Shown here: positions 55,388 through 64,000 of the stretch, in pieces | Position numbering within the stretch: position 1 is the first letter of the stretch | How the letters are laid out: every line of letters begins with the position of its first letter | Source of the DNA: Cedecea neteri | Lineage (GTDB): Bacteria > Pseudomonadota > Gammaproteobacteria > Enterobacterales > Enterobacteriaceae | Length of the DNA stretch: 64,000 nt | Assembly: GCF_000757825.1 (NCBI RefSeq) | Contig: NZ_CP009451.1 | Location: 3,162,001 to 3,226,000, forward strand | Direction of reading: 5' to 3' | The notes under the pieces: generated by a model | What the model was told of the DNA's origin: nothing | The model's input: only the letters and a program-made list of their open reading frames with translations | The model's database searches: none | Position numbers and translations under genes: made by a program

Positions 55388-56511
55388 GTGAGTATCGTGT
55401 TCCCGCCCTGCGAATCCGACAGGGTGAGGAGAGGCAACTCTATAGCCTTGCGATAGAAGGTAAACAAATTAGCAAAATTGCAGCAATTTCACGTATCCGT
55501 CGTGGCGAAGAGAGTCTGGTTGGTTATCAGCGTCCAGAAGTACGTAACCATATTCGCGAAATTCAGCGCTACATTGAGAGCGCAAATCCGATGATACCAA
55601 ACCCGGTGATTATCGCTTTTGATAAGCGTGTGCGTTTTGAGCCGCTTACAGATAATGGCGATATGGGACATCTGATAATACCTTTCTCCGAAGATAAGGA
55701 TTTTGAGAAGCCAGGTTTTATTGTGGATGGTCAACAACGTACCGCTGCTTTGCGGGATGCGGAAATCGACTCATTTATGATGCCGGTCTCCGCTTTCATT
55801 GCTAATGACGCGGAAGAACAGCGTGAACAGTTCATGCTGGTTAACTCCACAAAACCGTTGCCAAAAACGTTGTTATACGAACTGGCACCGCATACCCACG
55901 GTCGTTTGCCATCCGATCTGCAAATGCGCAAGTTTCCTTCACTGCTAACTCAACGACTGAACTTCGGCGAAGGTCCACTCGCAGGGCGCATCAAAACGGC
56001 GACCAATCCTGATGGGGTTATTGCTGACAACTCGATGATCAAAATGATCGATGCTAGTCTTCGTGAGGGAGCATTGTATCGCTTCCGTGACCCTGCGACA
56101 GGGTTGGGGGATGAAGGGAAGATGGTGAAACTGCTGAATAACTTCTGGTCGGCGGTGGAAACTGTGTTTACTGATGACTGGGATAAAAAGCCTCGTTATT
56201 CCCGCTTGTTACATGGCGTTGGTATTCTTGCGCTTGGCAGCTTGATGGATGAAATCGATCAGGTTCATCAGGACTATAAAGGTGAACCAGGCTGGACTGA
56301 GATCCCTTCCTATACTCGTTTTGTCGAAGAGTTAAACCGTATTAAGCCGCTTTGTGCATGGAGTAGTGGCGTGTGGAACTTCGGCACAGATGTTGATGGT
56401 CAGCCTATTGTTCGTAAATGGAATGAACTGCAAAATCTTTCAAAAGATATATCTTTGGTTACTGATTATCTGGTAACCAATTATATTAAAGTAGCTAACG
56501 CTGACATTTAA
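55384..56511 (+). CDS. dpdB: DpdB, DGQHR-domain protein of the Dpd system
   Basis: 375 residues with the family motif at D115-G-Q-Q-R119 (FIVDGQQRTAAL), a DGQHR variant with Q in place of H. Related to ParB/Srx-fold and DndB-like proteins. In Salmonella Montevideo DpdA and DpdB together suffice for preQ0 insertion in DNA; DpdB probably uses ATP. It starts inside the dpdA stop (ATGA) and ends before a terminator, closing the modification module. Confidence 0.92.
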   Translation: MSEYRVPALRIRQGEERQLYSLAIEGKQISKIAAISRIRRGEESLVGYQRPEVRNHIREIQRYIESANPMIPNPVIIAFDKRVRFEPLTDNGDMGHLIIPFSEDKDFEKPGFIVDGQQRTAALRDAEIDSFMMPVSAFIANDAEEQREQFMLVNSTKPLPKTLLYELAPHTHGRLPSDLQMRKFPSLLTQRLNFGEGPLAGRIKTATNPDGVIADNSMIKMIDASLREGALYRFRDPATGLGDEGKMVKLLNNFWSAVETVFTDDWDKKPRYSRLLHGVGILALGSLMDEIDQVHQDYKGEPGWTEIPSYTRFVEELNRIKPLCAWSSGVWNFGTDVDGQPIVRKWNELQNLSKDISLVTDYLVTNYIKVANADI

Positions 56512-56527
56512 GATATAAGTAAAATCT

Positions 56528-56563
56528 AAAGCCTCATATTGTTAAATGGAGGCTTTATTTTTT
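56528..56563 (+). terminator. Intrinsic terminator after dpdB
   Basis: AAAGCCTC and GAGGCTTT form an 8-bp stem with a 13-base loop, followed by ATTTTTT. It separates dpdCAB from dpdEFGH. Confidence 0.88.
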
Positions 56564-56663
56564 AATGAAATAATTTCATGGTGGAATTAGTGGGGGTGTA
56601 TATAAGAATTGTTTAACTTTATTTAATATGATGGCATTAACTGATTGATTTAAATATCTAAAA

Positions 56664-56683
56664 TTTGTGATCGAGATCACCTA
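56664..56683. promoter_or_regulatory. CRP-like site upstream of dpdE
   Basis: TTTGTGATCGAGATCACCTA holds TGTGA-N6-TCACC, with an inner GTGATC/GATCAC symmetry close to the CRP ideal. It is about 130 bases before the dpdE ATG, in the 301-base gap 56512-56812, which otherwise has only the dpdB terminator and AT-rich sequence. Confidence 0.65.
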
Positions 56684-56812
56684 CCAATTTACGTAGTGGC
56701 CCGGCCTCTCCTTCCAGCAGATTTGCTTCATTGGCTCATTCGCCGTATATTCATTATAGATTTATTCGTTTTTTGCGAATTACTTTCACTTCCTGACTAC
56801 TTAAAAATCATA

Positions 56813-59800
56813 ATGACTACACATACTGGCGCGTTTTCTGAAGGTGACCTAGTAATATCGCCATTATTTGACGGTATTGCTAAAATTATTAGTATTCTCT
56901 CTACTGAGCGTGCAGAGATAGCCTGGTTCTACTCCCCTTTAGAAGAGGAGGTTAACCATCAGGAGGTGGAGGTTCGCGCGCTTACGGCAGCGACGCTATA
57001 TGAGGAAAGCACCGTTTATTTTCGCTCTCCCGATAGCGGCATCTGGTCCAGAGGCCGTTATGGCGGGCCTCGGCCCGGCAATAAGCACCTACTGATTATC
57101 CGTACGGGAGATAATGCGGTCGTTGATATGGCGGAGATGTACTACCCCAATTATGGGCAGGGGCAGGCAATGAATCCGGCTCATTTTCTGGCGGCACGTT
57201 CAAATGACGCCCCCTATTTCTACCCGCTAAGGGAGCGATTTATTAGCGCCTGGATTAATCAACGGGCGGCCTGTCGTTCAATGTCTTCTCTCATAAGCAG
57301 TCGCGTCGAGATAGAGCCGCACCAAATTGCGGTTGTCAGGCGGATTTTGCAGGATCCGAATCCTAAATATCTGCTGGCCGATGAAGTCGGACTGGGCAAA
57401 ACTATCGAAGCCGGGTTTGTAATCCGTGAACACGTGCTGGAGTGCAAACTTGATGCTCGGGTGCTGGTCGTTGTTCCTGGAGCCCTGCACGGGCAGTGGA
57501 TGCAGGAGTTGATCGACCGCTTTGCGCTGCAGGATGTGATGCGGGGTGGACGACATCATCAGATTCGTATGTGCCAGCCGGATGAGATAGACGCTCCGGA
57601 ACTGCTCGACTGGTGTCCAACGCTGGTCGTGATCGACGAAGCGCATCAGTTAGCCGCGCTCGCATGGTCCAGAGATGCTGGGGAGCGCACGCAATATAAT
57701 GCGATGGCGGCATTGTGCCATCAGGCGCACATCGTGCTGATTCTGTCCGGGACGCCGATGCACGGTAACGAGCGTAACTTCCTGGCGATGCTGCACTGTA
57801 TCAGCCCACAGGCATGGCAACTCAACCAACTGGGCATCGAGAAGTTTATACAGCGTGTGTCCGAACGTGAGCGATTAGGTGGGATCTATAGCGCCCTGAC
57901 GCCAGAAACGCCGAACATGATGCTGGAAGAAAGTCTGAATGAATTGAGTGATTTGTTCGCGGACGATGCTCGCTTGCAGGAGTTAATCGACGCGTTACGC
58001 CCACACGTGGATTTCTTTGCGACTGACGAAAGTGAAGAACGAACGGAAGGCATCCTTGCACTTCGCTACTGGATCGGGGAGCACTATCGCCTGTTTCACC
58101 GCCTGCTGCGCAATCGTCGAGAAGATCCTTCGCTCATCTGCCTGTTCCCAGGGCTGGATGGACTGGAAAAAGTCACCTGGCCGGTCAGCGCCGAGCAGAT
58201 CACGCTGGATGAAATCCTTGAAGCCTACCGCGAGGCTTCTCTGCGCAACCCTGAACGTTATCGGTATCAGAATGCGGATACGTTGACTGACTGGGTGGAT
58301 GCACTGTTCCTCAGTCCGCTGACGCTATCTCGTCGCGCCAAAGAGTGCCAGACCATTGGTGCCGGTAGCGACGAGGAATTCCGTTTCCTCGAACAAATTA
58401 TTGAAGTGGCTCAGCAGGAGCAACGCGTAAAAGATACAGTATTAATGGCGTGCTTAACCCACTGGTTTGAAACCAATCCAGAGGGTAAAGCGGTGATCTT
58501 CTGCGGTGAAAATCAGGAAGCGGCACACTTGGCCACCAAACTGGCTATCCAAGCACCCTGGCAGGTCGTCCGTCATACGCCTGAGGTGCTTATGCAAACG
58601 GAATTGCTGGATGGCACTTGGCAGGTGCTGATTTGCGATAAACGGGGTGAGGATGGACTGAACCTGCACGGCAAGCGTCGATTGGCCATTCACTACAGCC
58701 TAAGCCGCGACTTCAACCGGTTTGAGCAGCGATTGGGGCGTTTTAACCGTTACTGCGGTAACCTTCACGTTAAACCTGTGAAAAGTCTGGTGCTATTGCC
58801 GGAGCGTGAAGGTCTGACTGCCGACTGGTTGACGCTCCTGGATGAGGGGACCGGTCTGTTCAAGCGCAGCGTTGCCAGCCTGCAGTTTGTTCTGACGGAA
58901 CAACTCGATGCCGTCTGGCGAGACTACGTCAGCCAGGGGCCTGAGGTATTCCGTGAGAAAATCGCACATCTGGCTGGTGAAGACGGCTTTGTTAATCAGG
59001 AACGTAAGCGGGTATTGGCGCAGGAGAACCTGCTGTCGATGGAGCACGAGGTGATTGCGGCTCGTGAGTTCTCCGAGCAACTGGCGGGTAAAGAAGAAGA
59101 TGCCGATGCTCAGGCTGCCGATATGCTGAGGTGGATACGCAACGCGCTGGGCTTCAAACGTGAGAAATATGAAGAGGGTGGTTTCCGCCTGTGCTTTGAA
59201 CGCGGACAGAATCAGCGCCAGACGCTGGTCGATGTGAAAACCTTCATCGACAACTGCCTGATCGGGCTAGACTTTTCGGAAGGATATCCGCCATCGACAG
59301 CGATGATGAGCCTGTCGCGCACGGAGGCGAGCAGCCAAAAGCTGGTGTATCCATTACGCTATGGTCAGCCCTTCGTGGAAACGGTCTGGCAGCTAATGCA
59401 GGCCGATCCACGAGGCGCCACGATGGCGCTGCTGCGGGTGTTGACCTCGCTCCCTCTAAAGCAGCCGCGCACCTATTTCCATTTCCAGTGGTTAACTGAA
59501 GCGAAGCACGACGGGGAGGATTCTCTGACGGCGCAGCGCTGTGGCGATGAGCGCTTCAGCCCGGTGGTGAATCAATTCTGGCTGGACGACAGCGGGAACT
59601 GCGCTGAACCACAGATTGTCGTTTCCCTGCTGGATAAGCCATACGATGAGGACGGCAACGTGTTGTTTCAGGATATCAACCTGCGTGAAGAGGTGTGGAC
59701 GCAAATGCCGGACTGGTTTGAACCGTTCAACTGGAAGGCCACCGTCCTTGCCGTGAAAGAGCAGGCCTACCAGCAACTGCAGCAATCCTACGGCGATCAA

Positions 59801-59863
59801 TCCGTGCGCCATCAGTTGCTGGCCATGAAAGCGATAGTGCTGTGTACCCGGGACATGTTGTAA
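56813..59863 (+). CDS. dpdE: DpdE, SNF2/HepA-type helicase of the Dpd restriction module
   Basis: 1016 residues from the ATG at 56813; 39 codons of in-frame extension to 56696 are AT-rich and lie over the promoter region. The ribosome site is weak. Superfamily 2 helicase of SNF2/RapA type: Walker A GLGKT with K196 (LADEVGLGKTIEAG), DEAH at 275-278, LSGTPMHGNERNF (motif III), and QRLGRFNRY (motif VI). In Salmonella Montevideo dpdE is needed for the restriction-like phenotype, not for the modification. The first gene of the second operon, 12 bases before dpdF. Confidence 0.9.
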   Translation: MTTHTGAFSEGDLVISPLFDGIAKIISILSTERAEIAWFYSPLEEEVNHQEVEVRALTAATLYEESTVYFRSPDSGIWSRGRYGGPRPGNKHLLIIRTGDNAVVDMAEMYYPNYGQGQAMNPAHFLAARSNDAPYFYPLRERFISAWINQRAACRSMSSLISSRVEIEPHQIAVVRRILQDPNPKYLLADEVGLGKTIEAGFVIREHVLECKLDARVLVVVPGALHGQWMQELIDRFALQDVMRGGRHHQIRMCQPDEIDAPELLDWCPTLVVIDEAHQLAALAWSRDAGERTQYNAMAALCHQAHIVLILSGTPMHGNERNFLAMLHCISPQAWQLNQLGIEKFIQRVSERERLGGIYSALTPETPNMMLEESLNELSDLFADDARLQELIDALRPHVDFFATDESEERTEGILALRYWIGEHYRLFHRLLRNRREDPSLICLFPGLDGLEKVTWPVSAEQITLDEILEAYREASLRNPERYRYQNADTLTDWVDALFLSPLTLSRRAKECQTIGAGSDEEFRFLEQIIEVAQQEQRVKDTVLMACLTHWFETNPEGKAVIFCGENQEAAHLATKLAIQAPWQVVRHTPEVLMQTELLDGTWQVLICDKRGEDGLNLHGKRRLAIHYSLSRDFNRFEQRLGRFNRYCGNLHVKPVKSLVLLPEREGLTADWLTLLDEGTGLFKRSVASLQFVLTEQLDAVWRDYVSQGPEVFREKIAHLAGEDGFVNQERKRVLAQENLLSMEHEVIAAREFSEQLAGKEEDADAQAADMLRWIRNALGFKREKYEEGGFRLCFERGQNQRQTLVDVKTFIDNCLIGLDFSEGYPPSTAMMSLSRTEASSQKLVYPLRYGQPFVETVWQLMQADPRGATMALLRVLTSLPLKQPRTYFHFQWLTEAKHDGEDSLTAQRCGDERFSPVVNQFWLDDSGNCAEPQIVVSLLDKPYDEDGNVLFQDINLREEVWTQMPDWFEPFNWKATVLAVKEQAYQQLQQSYGDQSVRHQLLAMKAIVLCTRDML

Positions 59864-59875
59864 ACGGACGCATAA

Positions 59876-62326
59876 ATGGATACTCAGTGGCTACAACTCC
59901 GTGCGGTGCTGAACGGCGAGCACGATGAAAAAGACGGGATTAGCGGGCAATTTTTTACCCGCCTCCTGTATTGTCTGGACGATGATGAGGCTGGAGAGAG
60001 CGACCGCCTGCATGCGTTCTATGATGCTTTGCAGTGCGCTCGGGTGCATGGTCTGGTTCCGTTAATGCTTCCGTATCGGCATCTAACGGAAAATGCCGCA
60101 CTGAGCCGTTTTGGCCTGTGCCGGCATCGGGATTATCCCGGCGAACTCCTGCTGGAGCGGGGGGATGAAGCGCTGGATGCTAATTTGCTCGCGGTATGGC
60201 AGGGAGAAAAGCGCCGTTTTCTTGAGTCTCCCCCCCTGGATACTATTCTCCCCGCCGTACTCAATGATCCGCGTTACACGCACTACACCTCCGTCGGGCA
60301 GCAGCAGGCGGTGCGTACGGTACTGACCAGCCCGCAGGATAAGACGCTGTTGGTGAATCTGCCTACCGGGGCGGGGAAAACCTTTGTTATTCATGCCCAG
60401 ATGCTGACATCACCCCGTCGGCACCTGACGCTGGTGATTGTCCCCACCGTGGCGTTGGCGATTGAACAAGCGTTGCGGGCGAAAGAGGTGATGCAGCGGG
60501 CAGGTCAGGATCACGGCGGGAGTTACGTCTGGCATAGCGGGCTTGGCCTCGAGGCGCGCAGCGAAATGAAGGTGCGACTGGCCGCGGGCGAGCAGCGGGT
60601 GCTGTTTTGCTCCCCGGAAGCGGCAACCGGCGGGCTGCTGCTGCTGCTCTTTTCACTGGCCCAGCGCAGCCTGCTTGGCGCGGTGATGGTGGACGAAGCG
60701 CACCTGATCGATCAGTGGGGGGCGGAATTCCGCCCAGAGTTCCAGCTGCTGGCGCCGCTGGTTAAGTCGCTGATGGCGACCTCACCGGAACCCATTAAAG
60801 TGGTTCTGCTGTCTGCGACTTTCAGCCAAAGTACGCAAGATACATTAAAGGCGTTGTTTGCGAGTTCACGTGCGGACGCCGTTATTGATATTAACGGTAG
60901 TTTTTTGCGCCCGGAGCCCGCCTGGTTTGTCAGCGAAGCCGCGGACTATGACGATTATCTCGTTCAGGTGGAAGCGGCCATCGCTCGTCTGCCGGCACCG
61001 ATGATTATTTACACCACTGAAGTGGAGCAGGCGAAGTTCTGGCATCAGTACCTGCGTGGACGTGGCTACCGCCGCTGCGGTTTATTCCATGGCGCCACCC
61101 CAATGCACGAACGCGAAGGGCTGATTCATGCTTGGCGTGACGATGCGCTGGATATCATGATCGCTACGTCGGCCTTCGGCGTAGGGATGGACAAAAGCAA
61201 TGTCCGTACAGTGCTGCATGTGGCGGTGCCGGAGAACTTCGATCGCCTCTATCAAGAGAGTGGTCGTGGCGGGCGTGATGGCAACGCTTCTGTTGCCCAG
61301 ATTATTTTCCACCATCAGCAGTTGCGGGTGGCGCGTACCTTAAATCGCACCAAATTGATTGGTGCTGGTAAGGGTTTCTTGCGCTGGTCGAAAATGCACC
61401 AACTGCGTGAGCAGCACCGGCCAGGCCTCTTTACAGTGCCGTTATGGGCTAAGCACCACGATATCCGTATGGATTCACAGGGCAACGTCGACTGGAACCT
61501 GCGCACGCTGCTGTTGATGCAGCGAGCTGGGTTTATAGATATCGCCTATCCCGCGCCGGACTTGAGCACCATCAGTGCGGACGAGCGTGATGATGAGAAG
61601 GTACAGTCCTGGTTCGACAACTATTTCAGCCGTATTCAGGTTTCCGTTCGCCGTGACGGGCATCTCGACGAAACGCAGTGGCAAGCAAGTATTCAGGCGC
61701 ATCGTGCACATGAACTCTCCATGCGCCAGCGCGGCTTTATCGTGCTAAGCGAATGGTTAAACGATCTGTCTAACCCGCTGTGCCAGCAGTTAGCGGAGTT
61801 TTATACCCTTGACGGCTACGTTCCCGAGCAGGCGTGTGGCGGGTGCCCTGCATGTCGTGAGCAGGGGCGGCCACCGTTTACTCCAACGCTTGGGCGGGTC
61901 TCTCATGTTGTCGGCAATGCGCAGCATGCGGCAGTCGGAAATGATCGGCGCGTTCGCTATCAGACCAACCTGACCACCCGACTACTGTTGCGCCAGTGGG
62001 CTGACTGGATTGCGCGCCTGCTGGCCGGTCATCAGGTACAGGCGATCCGGGCAAGCCAGAGCACGCTGAGCCTGCTGAGCGCGGTGCTGCCCGCAGGGTT
62101 ACCGTTCTGGTGCTCGCTGGCGCCTGATGAAGAGAATAACAGCTGGCACGAACTGGTGCTGGTTCTTCCCGGGGAAGCGCTGCCTGAGCTGGATGTTTTT
62201 GCCAGCATCAACCGAATTATCGTCGCCCCTGAACAGCTGCAGGAGCCGGGCTATCGTGGTCGTCGCTGGTGGGAAGTCGATCAGGGTGCCGTGACGTTAG
62301 AACAATTTCAGAGGAACATTTTCTAG
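59876..62326 (+). CDS. dpdF: DpdF, RecQ-like DEAH helicase
   Basis: 816 residues. Walker A NLPTGAGKTFV with K168, DEAH in MVDEAHLIDQWG, LLSATF (motif III), and QESGRGGRDG (motif VI) as in RecQ. Four Cys cluster in EQACGGCPACREQG near 655, a candidate zinc site like the RecQ zinc-binding domain. ~130 residues precede the helicase core. Part of the dpd restriction side by order; its precise action is not established. It ends TAG, overlapping the GTG of dpdG. Confidence 0.9.
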   Translation: MDTQWLQLRAVLNGEHDEKDGISGQFFTRLLYCLDDDEAGESDRLHAFYDALQCARVHGLVPLMLPYRHLTENAALSRFGLCRHRDYPGELLLERGDEALDANLLAVWQGEKRRFLESPPLDTILPAVLNDPRYTHYTSVGQQQAVRTVLTSPQDKTLLVNLPTGAGKTFVIHAQMLTSPRRHLTLVIVPTVALAIEQALRAKEVMQRAGQDHGGSYVWHSGLGLEARSEMKVRLAAGEQRVLFCSPEAATGGLLLLLFSLAQRSLLGAVMVDEAHLIDQWGAEFRPEFQLLAPLVKSLMATSPEPIKVVLLSATFSQSTQDTLKALFASSRADAVIDINGSFLRPEPAWFVSEAADYDDYLVQVEAAIARLPAPMIIYTTEVEQAKFWHQYLRGRGYRRCGLFHGATPMHEREGLIHAWRDDALDIMIATSAFGVGMDKSNVRTVLHVAVPENFDRLYQESGRGGRDGNASVAQIIFHHQQLRVARTLNRTKLIGAGKGFLRWSKMHQLREQHRPGLFTVPLWAKHHDIRMDSQGNVDWNLRTLLLMQRAGFIDIAYPAPDLSTISADERDDEKVQSWFDNYFSRIQVSVRRDGHLDETQWQASIQAHRAHELSMRQRGFIVLSEWLNDLSNPLCQQLAEFYTLDGYVPEQACGGCPACREQGRPPFTPTLGRVSHVVGNAQHAAVGNDRRVRYQTNLTTRLLLRQWADWIARLLAGHQVQAIRASQSTLSLLSAVLPAGLPFWCSLAPDEENNSWHELVLVLPGEALPELDVFASINRIIVAPEQLQEPGYRGRRWWEVDQGAVTLEQFQRNIF

Positions 62327-63225
62327 TGGCAATCACAAACAACACCGGTGCAGGAAGTCAGATCCGTCTGCTGTGTATGATCGATCGTGTGTTGAACAGA
62401 CGAATGGGGGAGCCGATCGCTAAGACGGCATTGGTCGATCTGCTAAGGCCGGAGATGCTACCTGGGTCCACCGGGGCCAGAAAAAGGTTGCCGGCTGAAA
62501 TTTCGTTCTGGGCTAAAGAGGGGCTGTGGAAGGTGGAAAAAGCCGGCCTTAGCCAGCAGTCGCCGCTGTGCAGCGAACGCGACCTGCCCAGTCGTGTGCT
62601 GCGCACCTTGATCAGCTCCGTAGAAACGGAACCGCTGCTGAGTGGAACCCGCGGCCAGCCATTTTTAATGAGCGTGACCTCAGTGCTGGCGCAGGATAAA
62701 TATACCCTGCGCGGTAATGAGCCATTGACCAAAGATGCTGTACCGACGGCTGTTGGGCCAATGCTCCATAATCAAATGGCCGGCGTGGGTTGGCGCTATC
62801 TGAATTCCACTAACGAAGCGGAGCCGTTCCTCGACTACGCCTACTTCCTCGGTTTTACCGAACCGTATCTGGATGGCTGGGTGATGGACCCTACGCGTGC
62901 GATTGAAGGTGTGCTGGACAACCTACAACTGGCCTCGGCCACGCCAATTCAGCAGTTCCTTGATCGGCTGGCGGAGCATTTACCGATGCTGGACCGAGGA
63001 AAATACCGTGAGCTCGTGGAGCCGATGATTATCGCCGAAAACTGGCAGCCGCTGGAGGGGCGTATTATTAGCGCTTCGCTGAGTCAGGCGTTACTGCGCC
63101 TTGAACTGACCATGCAGTTAACTTTCAACACCCTATCTGATGATCCTTATGACTGGATACTGCAGGACACGAACGGCTCTCAGCGCCGTATTAGTACCGT
63201 TAGCGTCGGGGAGGCACGAAAATGA
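62326..63225 (+). CDS. dpdG: DpdG, protein of the Dpd restriction module
   Basis: 299 residues from the GTG at 62326, which shares one base with the dpdF stop (TAGTG); AGAGG is about 12 bases upstream. The first part (IRLLCMIDRVLNRR and AKTALVDLLRPEML) looks like a winged helix, the remainder is alpha-helical; no catalytic motif was seen. Named from its place between dpdF and dpdH; in Salmonella Montevideo dpdG contributes to restriction. Confidence 0.8.
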   Translation: MAITNNTGAGSQIRLLCMIDRVLNRRMGEPIAKTALVDLLRPEMLPGSTGARKRLPAEISFWAKEGLWKVEKAGLSQQSPLCSERDLPSRVLRTLISSVETEPLLSGTRGQPFLMSVTSVLAQDKYTLRGNEPLTKDAVPTAVGPMLHNQMAGVGWRYLNSTNEAEPFLDYAYFLGFTEPYLDGWVMDPTRAIEGVLDNLQLASATPIQQFLDRLAEHLPMLDRGKYRELVEPMIIAENWQPLEGRIISASLSQALLRLELTMQLTFNTLSDDPYDWILQDTNGSQRRISTVSVGEARK

Positions 63226-64000
63226 AGATGATGGAATACTGGCCCTCCTCGCAAAATATTATCGACTGTATCCGCACCGAGGCGGAAGAGTTGGCGGAAC
63301 ATACGCTGCTGGCCGTGCACCAGCCGGTTCGCCTGCTGCGCATGGATAAAGACGGCAACAGGCAAGGGTACGGTAAGGAAGAGGATCTGCTAAACCATTT
63401 CCTCGTCACCCCGCGCCCCATCCCTATTGTAGGCAAGGCCGGCGTCGGCAAGTCGCATATTATTCGCTGGCTCGACGCCAAGTTGCGCCTGCGTCCGGAA
63501 TATAAAAATAACCAATGGCATATTGTGCGTATTCCCAAAAGCGCCAGCCTGCGCGAAGTGCTGACGCTGATGCTCAAAGGGTTGGAAGGGCAGATTTTTG
63601 ATGAAGCCCGGGAAGACATCAATAAAGTATCGGAAAAGCGCACGCCTCGCGAGATTGCCGAGTGGCTGCTGATGCTGATGGGCCAGGAGTTGCGTAACCT
63701 CCACGAGCGCAACAAGCTGGATATGGAAGCACTCAAAAAGCGGATGCAAGGCTGTTCGCCAGAGCAGCAGCATATGATGAAGCCGGAAGCGGTCCGCCTG
63801 CAAAAAATCCACGTTCATGCGGAAGATAAAGCGCTGGCGACGCTGATCAACGACGCCTATTTCAAACAGTTTTTGCTAAAAGACGAGCACTGCCTGTTCC
63901 GTCTGGCCAGCCGTCTGACTAATGGCGCAAACAGCAACGATCTGGACGAAGGGGAGCAGCAGCTTCAGGCCAGTGATCTAGACTTCAGCTTTAATATCAA
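63222..64000 (+). CDS. dpdH: DpdH, P-loop ATPase of the Dpd system (3' end outside window)
   Basis: The frame opens at the ATG at 63222, overlapping the dpdG stop by ATGA, and stays open to the last base, 259 codons. Walker A is GKAGVGKS with K77 (IPIVGKAGVGKSHIIRWL). Further features (Walker B, sensors) are beyond the window or not obvious. It fits DpdH, the ATPase of the cluster; dpdI-K and dpdD are not reached. Start chosen by the overlap and the ribosome site GGAGGCACGA. Confidence 0.82.
   Translation, partial: MKMMEYWPSSQNIIDCIRTEAEELAEHTLLAVHQPVRLLRMDKDGNRQGYGKEEDLLNHFLVTPRPIPIVGKAGVGKSHIIRWLDAKLRLRPEYKNNQWHIVRIPKSASLREVLTLMLKGLEGQIFDEAREDINKVSEKRTPREIAEWLLMLMGQELRNLHERNKLDMEALKKRMQGCSPEQQHMMKPEAVRLQKIHVHAEDKALATLINDAYFKQFLLKDEHCLFRLASRLTNGANSNDLDEGEQQLQASDLDFSFNI

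Larger units (their letters stand above)
51240..64000. mobile_element. leuX genomic island carrying a Dpd DNA-modification/restriction cluster (right end outside window)
   Basis: From leuX rightward: integrase remnant, small possible winged-helix gene, dpdC, dpdA, dpdB, dpdE, dpdF, dpdG and dpdH, and no backbone gene. The first part is clearly AT-richer than the backbone. In Salmonella Montevideo the dpd cluster is also an island. The limit on the right is not in the window. Confidence 0.85.

Noticed and set aside
56696..56812. 39-residue N-terminal extension of dpdE
   Set aside because: It overlaps the promoter region behind the CRP-like site, is hydrophobic and AT-rich, and has no conserved residues; the start at 56813 is preferred.

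Overview
The window is a chromosomal segment of a member of the Enterobacteriaceae. Most proteins match Escherichia coli and Salmonella orthologues almost residue for residue, and the backbone order nrdG-nrdD-treC-treB-treR-mgtA-ridA-pyrI-pyrB-argI-rraB-yjgM-valS-holC-pepA-lptF-lptG-yjgR-ahr-leuX is that of the E. coli 96-97 min region. It is not E. coli itself. The pair yhbO/yraR abuts nrdG, uhpABCT-yicN sits between miaE and yjgM, yqeG follows lptG, and an arginine deiminase operon lies between pyrB and argI, much as in Salmonella. The sequence alone does not fix the genus.

Layout. 1-6770: yhbO (cut by the left edge) and yraR; two paralogous 176-residue flavodoxin-fold quinone reductases, one divergent from an HxlR-type regulator and one from a LysR-type regulator; between them the anaerobic ribonucleotide reductase pair nrdD-nrdG with an FNR-like site. 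6770-17070: a structured intergenic block, trehalose uptake and cleavage (treBC, treR), the Mg2+ importer mgtA with PhoP box and leader peptide mgtL, and an exported GH20 hexosaminidase. 17100-27000: ridA, pyrBI with its attenuator and leader peptide, the operon arcA-arcC-arcB-arcD-argR-like, the biosynthetic argI with paired ARG boxes, and rraB. 27000-34270: miaE, an unknown membrane protein, and the hexose-phosphate sensing and uptake genes uhpABCT with yicN. 34280-51240: valS, holC, pepA, lptFG, yqeG, yjgR, an ATP-dependent dihydroxyacetone kinase, ahr, an oxidoreductase, a methyltransferase/HNH nuclease pair, and tRNA-Leu(CAA), leuX.

51240-64000 (running off the right edge) is a genomic island in the 3' end of leuX. 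It starts with a P4-type integrase broken by one in-frame TGA, then a small possible winged-helix protein. It then carries a Dpd system, which inserts 7-deazaguanine into DNA and couples this to restriction: dpdC, dpdA and dpdB (the modification module), then dpdE, dpdF, dpdG and the start of dpdH (the restriction side). Module membership is known from the Salmonella Montevideo cluster; the gene assignments here rest on motifs and order. dpdD, dpdI-K and any queC/D/E or folE are not in the window. This is the most notable content. It is a known class of system, but here it shows a silenced integrase, an AT-rich dpdC with a G8 tract at its start, a long perfect inverted repeat before dpdC, and a CRP-like site before dpdE.

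A family of GC-rich inverted repeats with arms of the type CCCTCACC / GGTGAGGG recurs five times, three times inside operons (nrdD-nrdG, arcC-arcB, pepA-holC).
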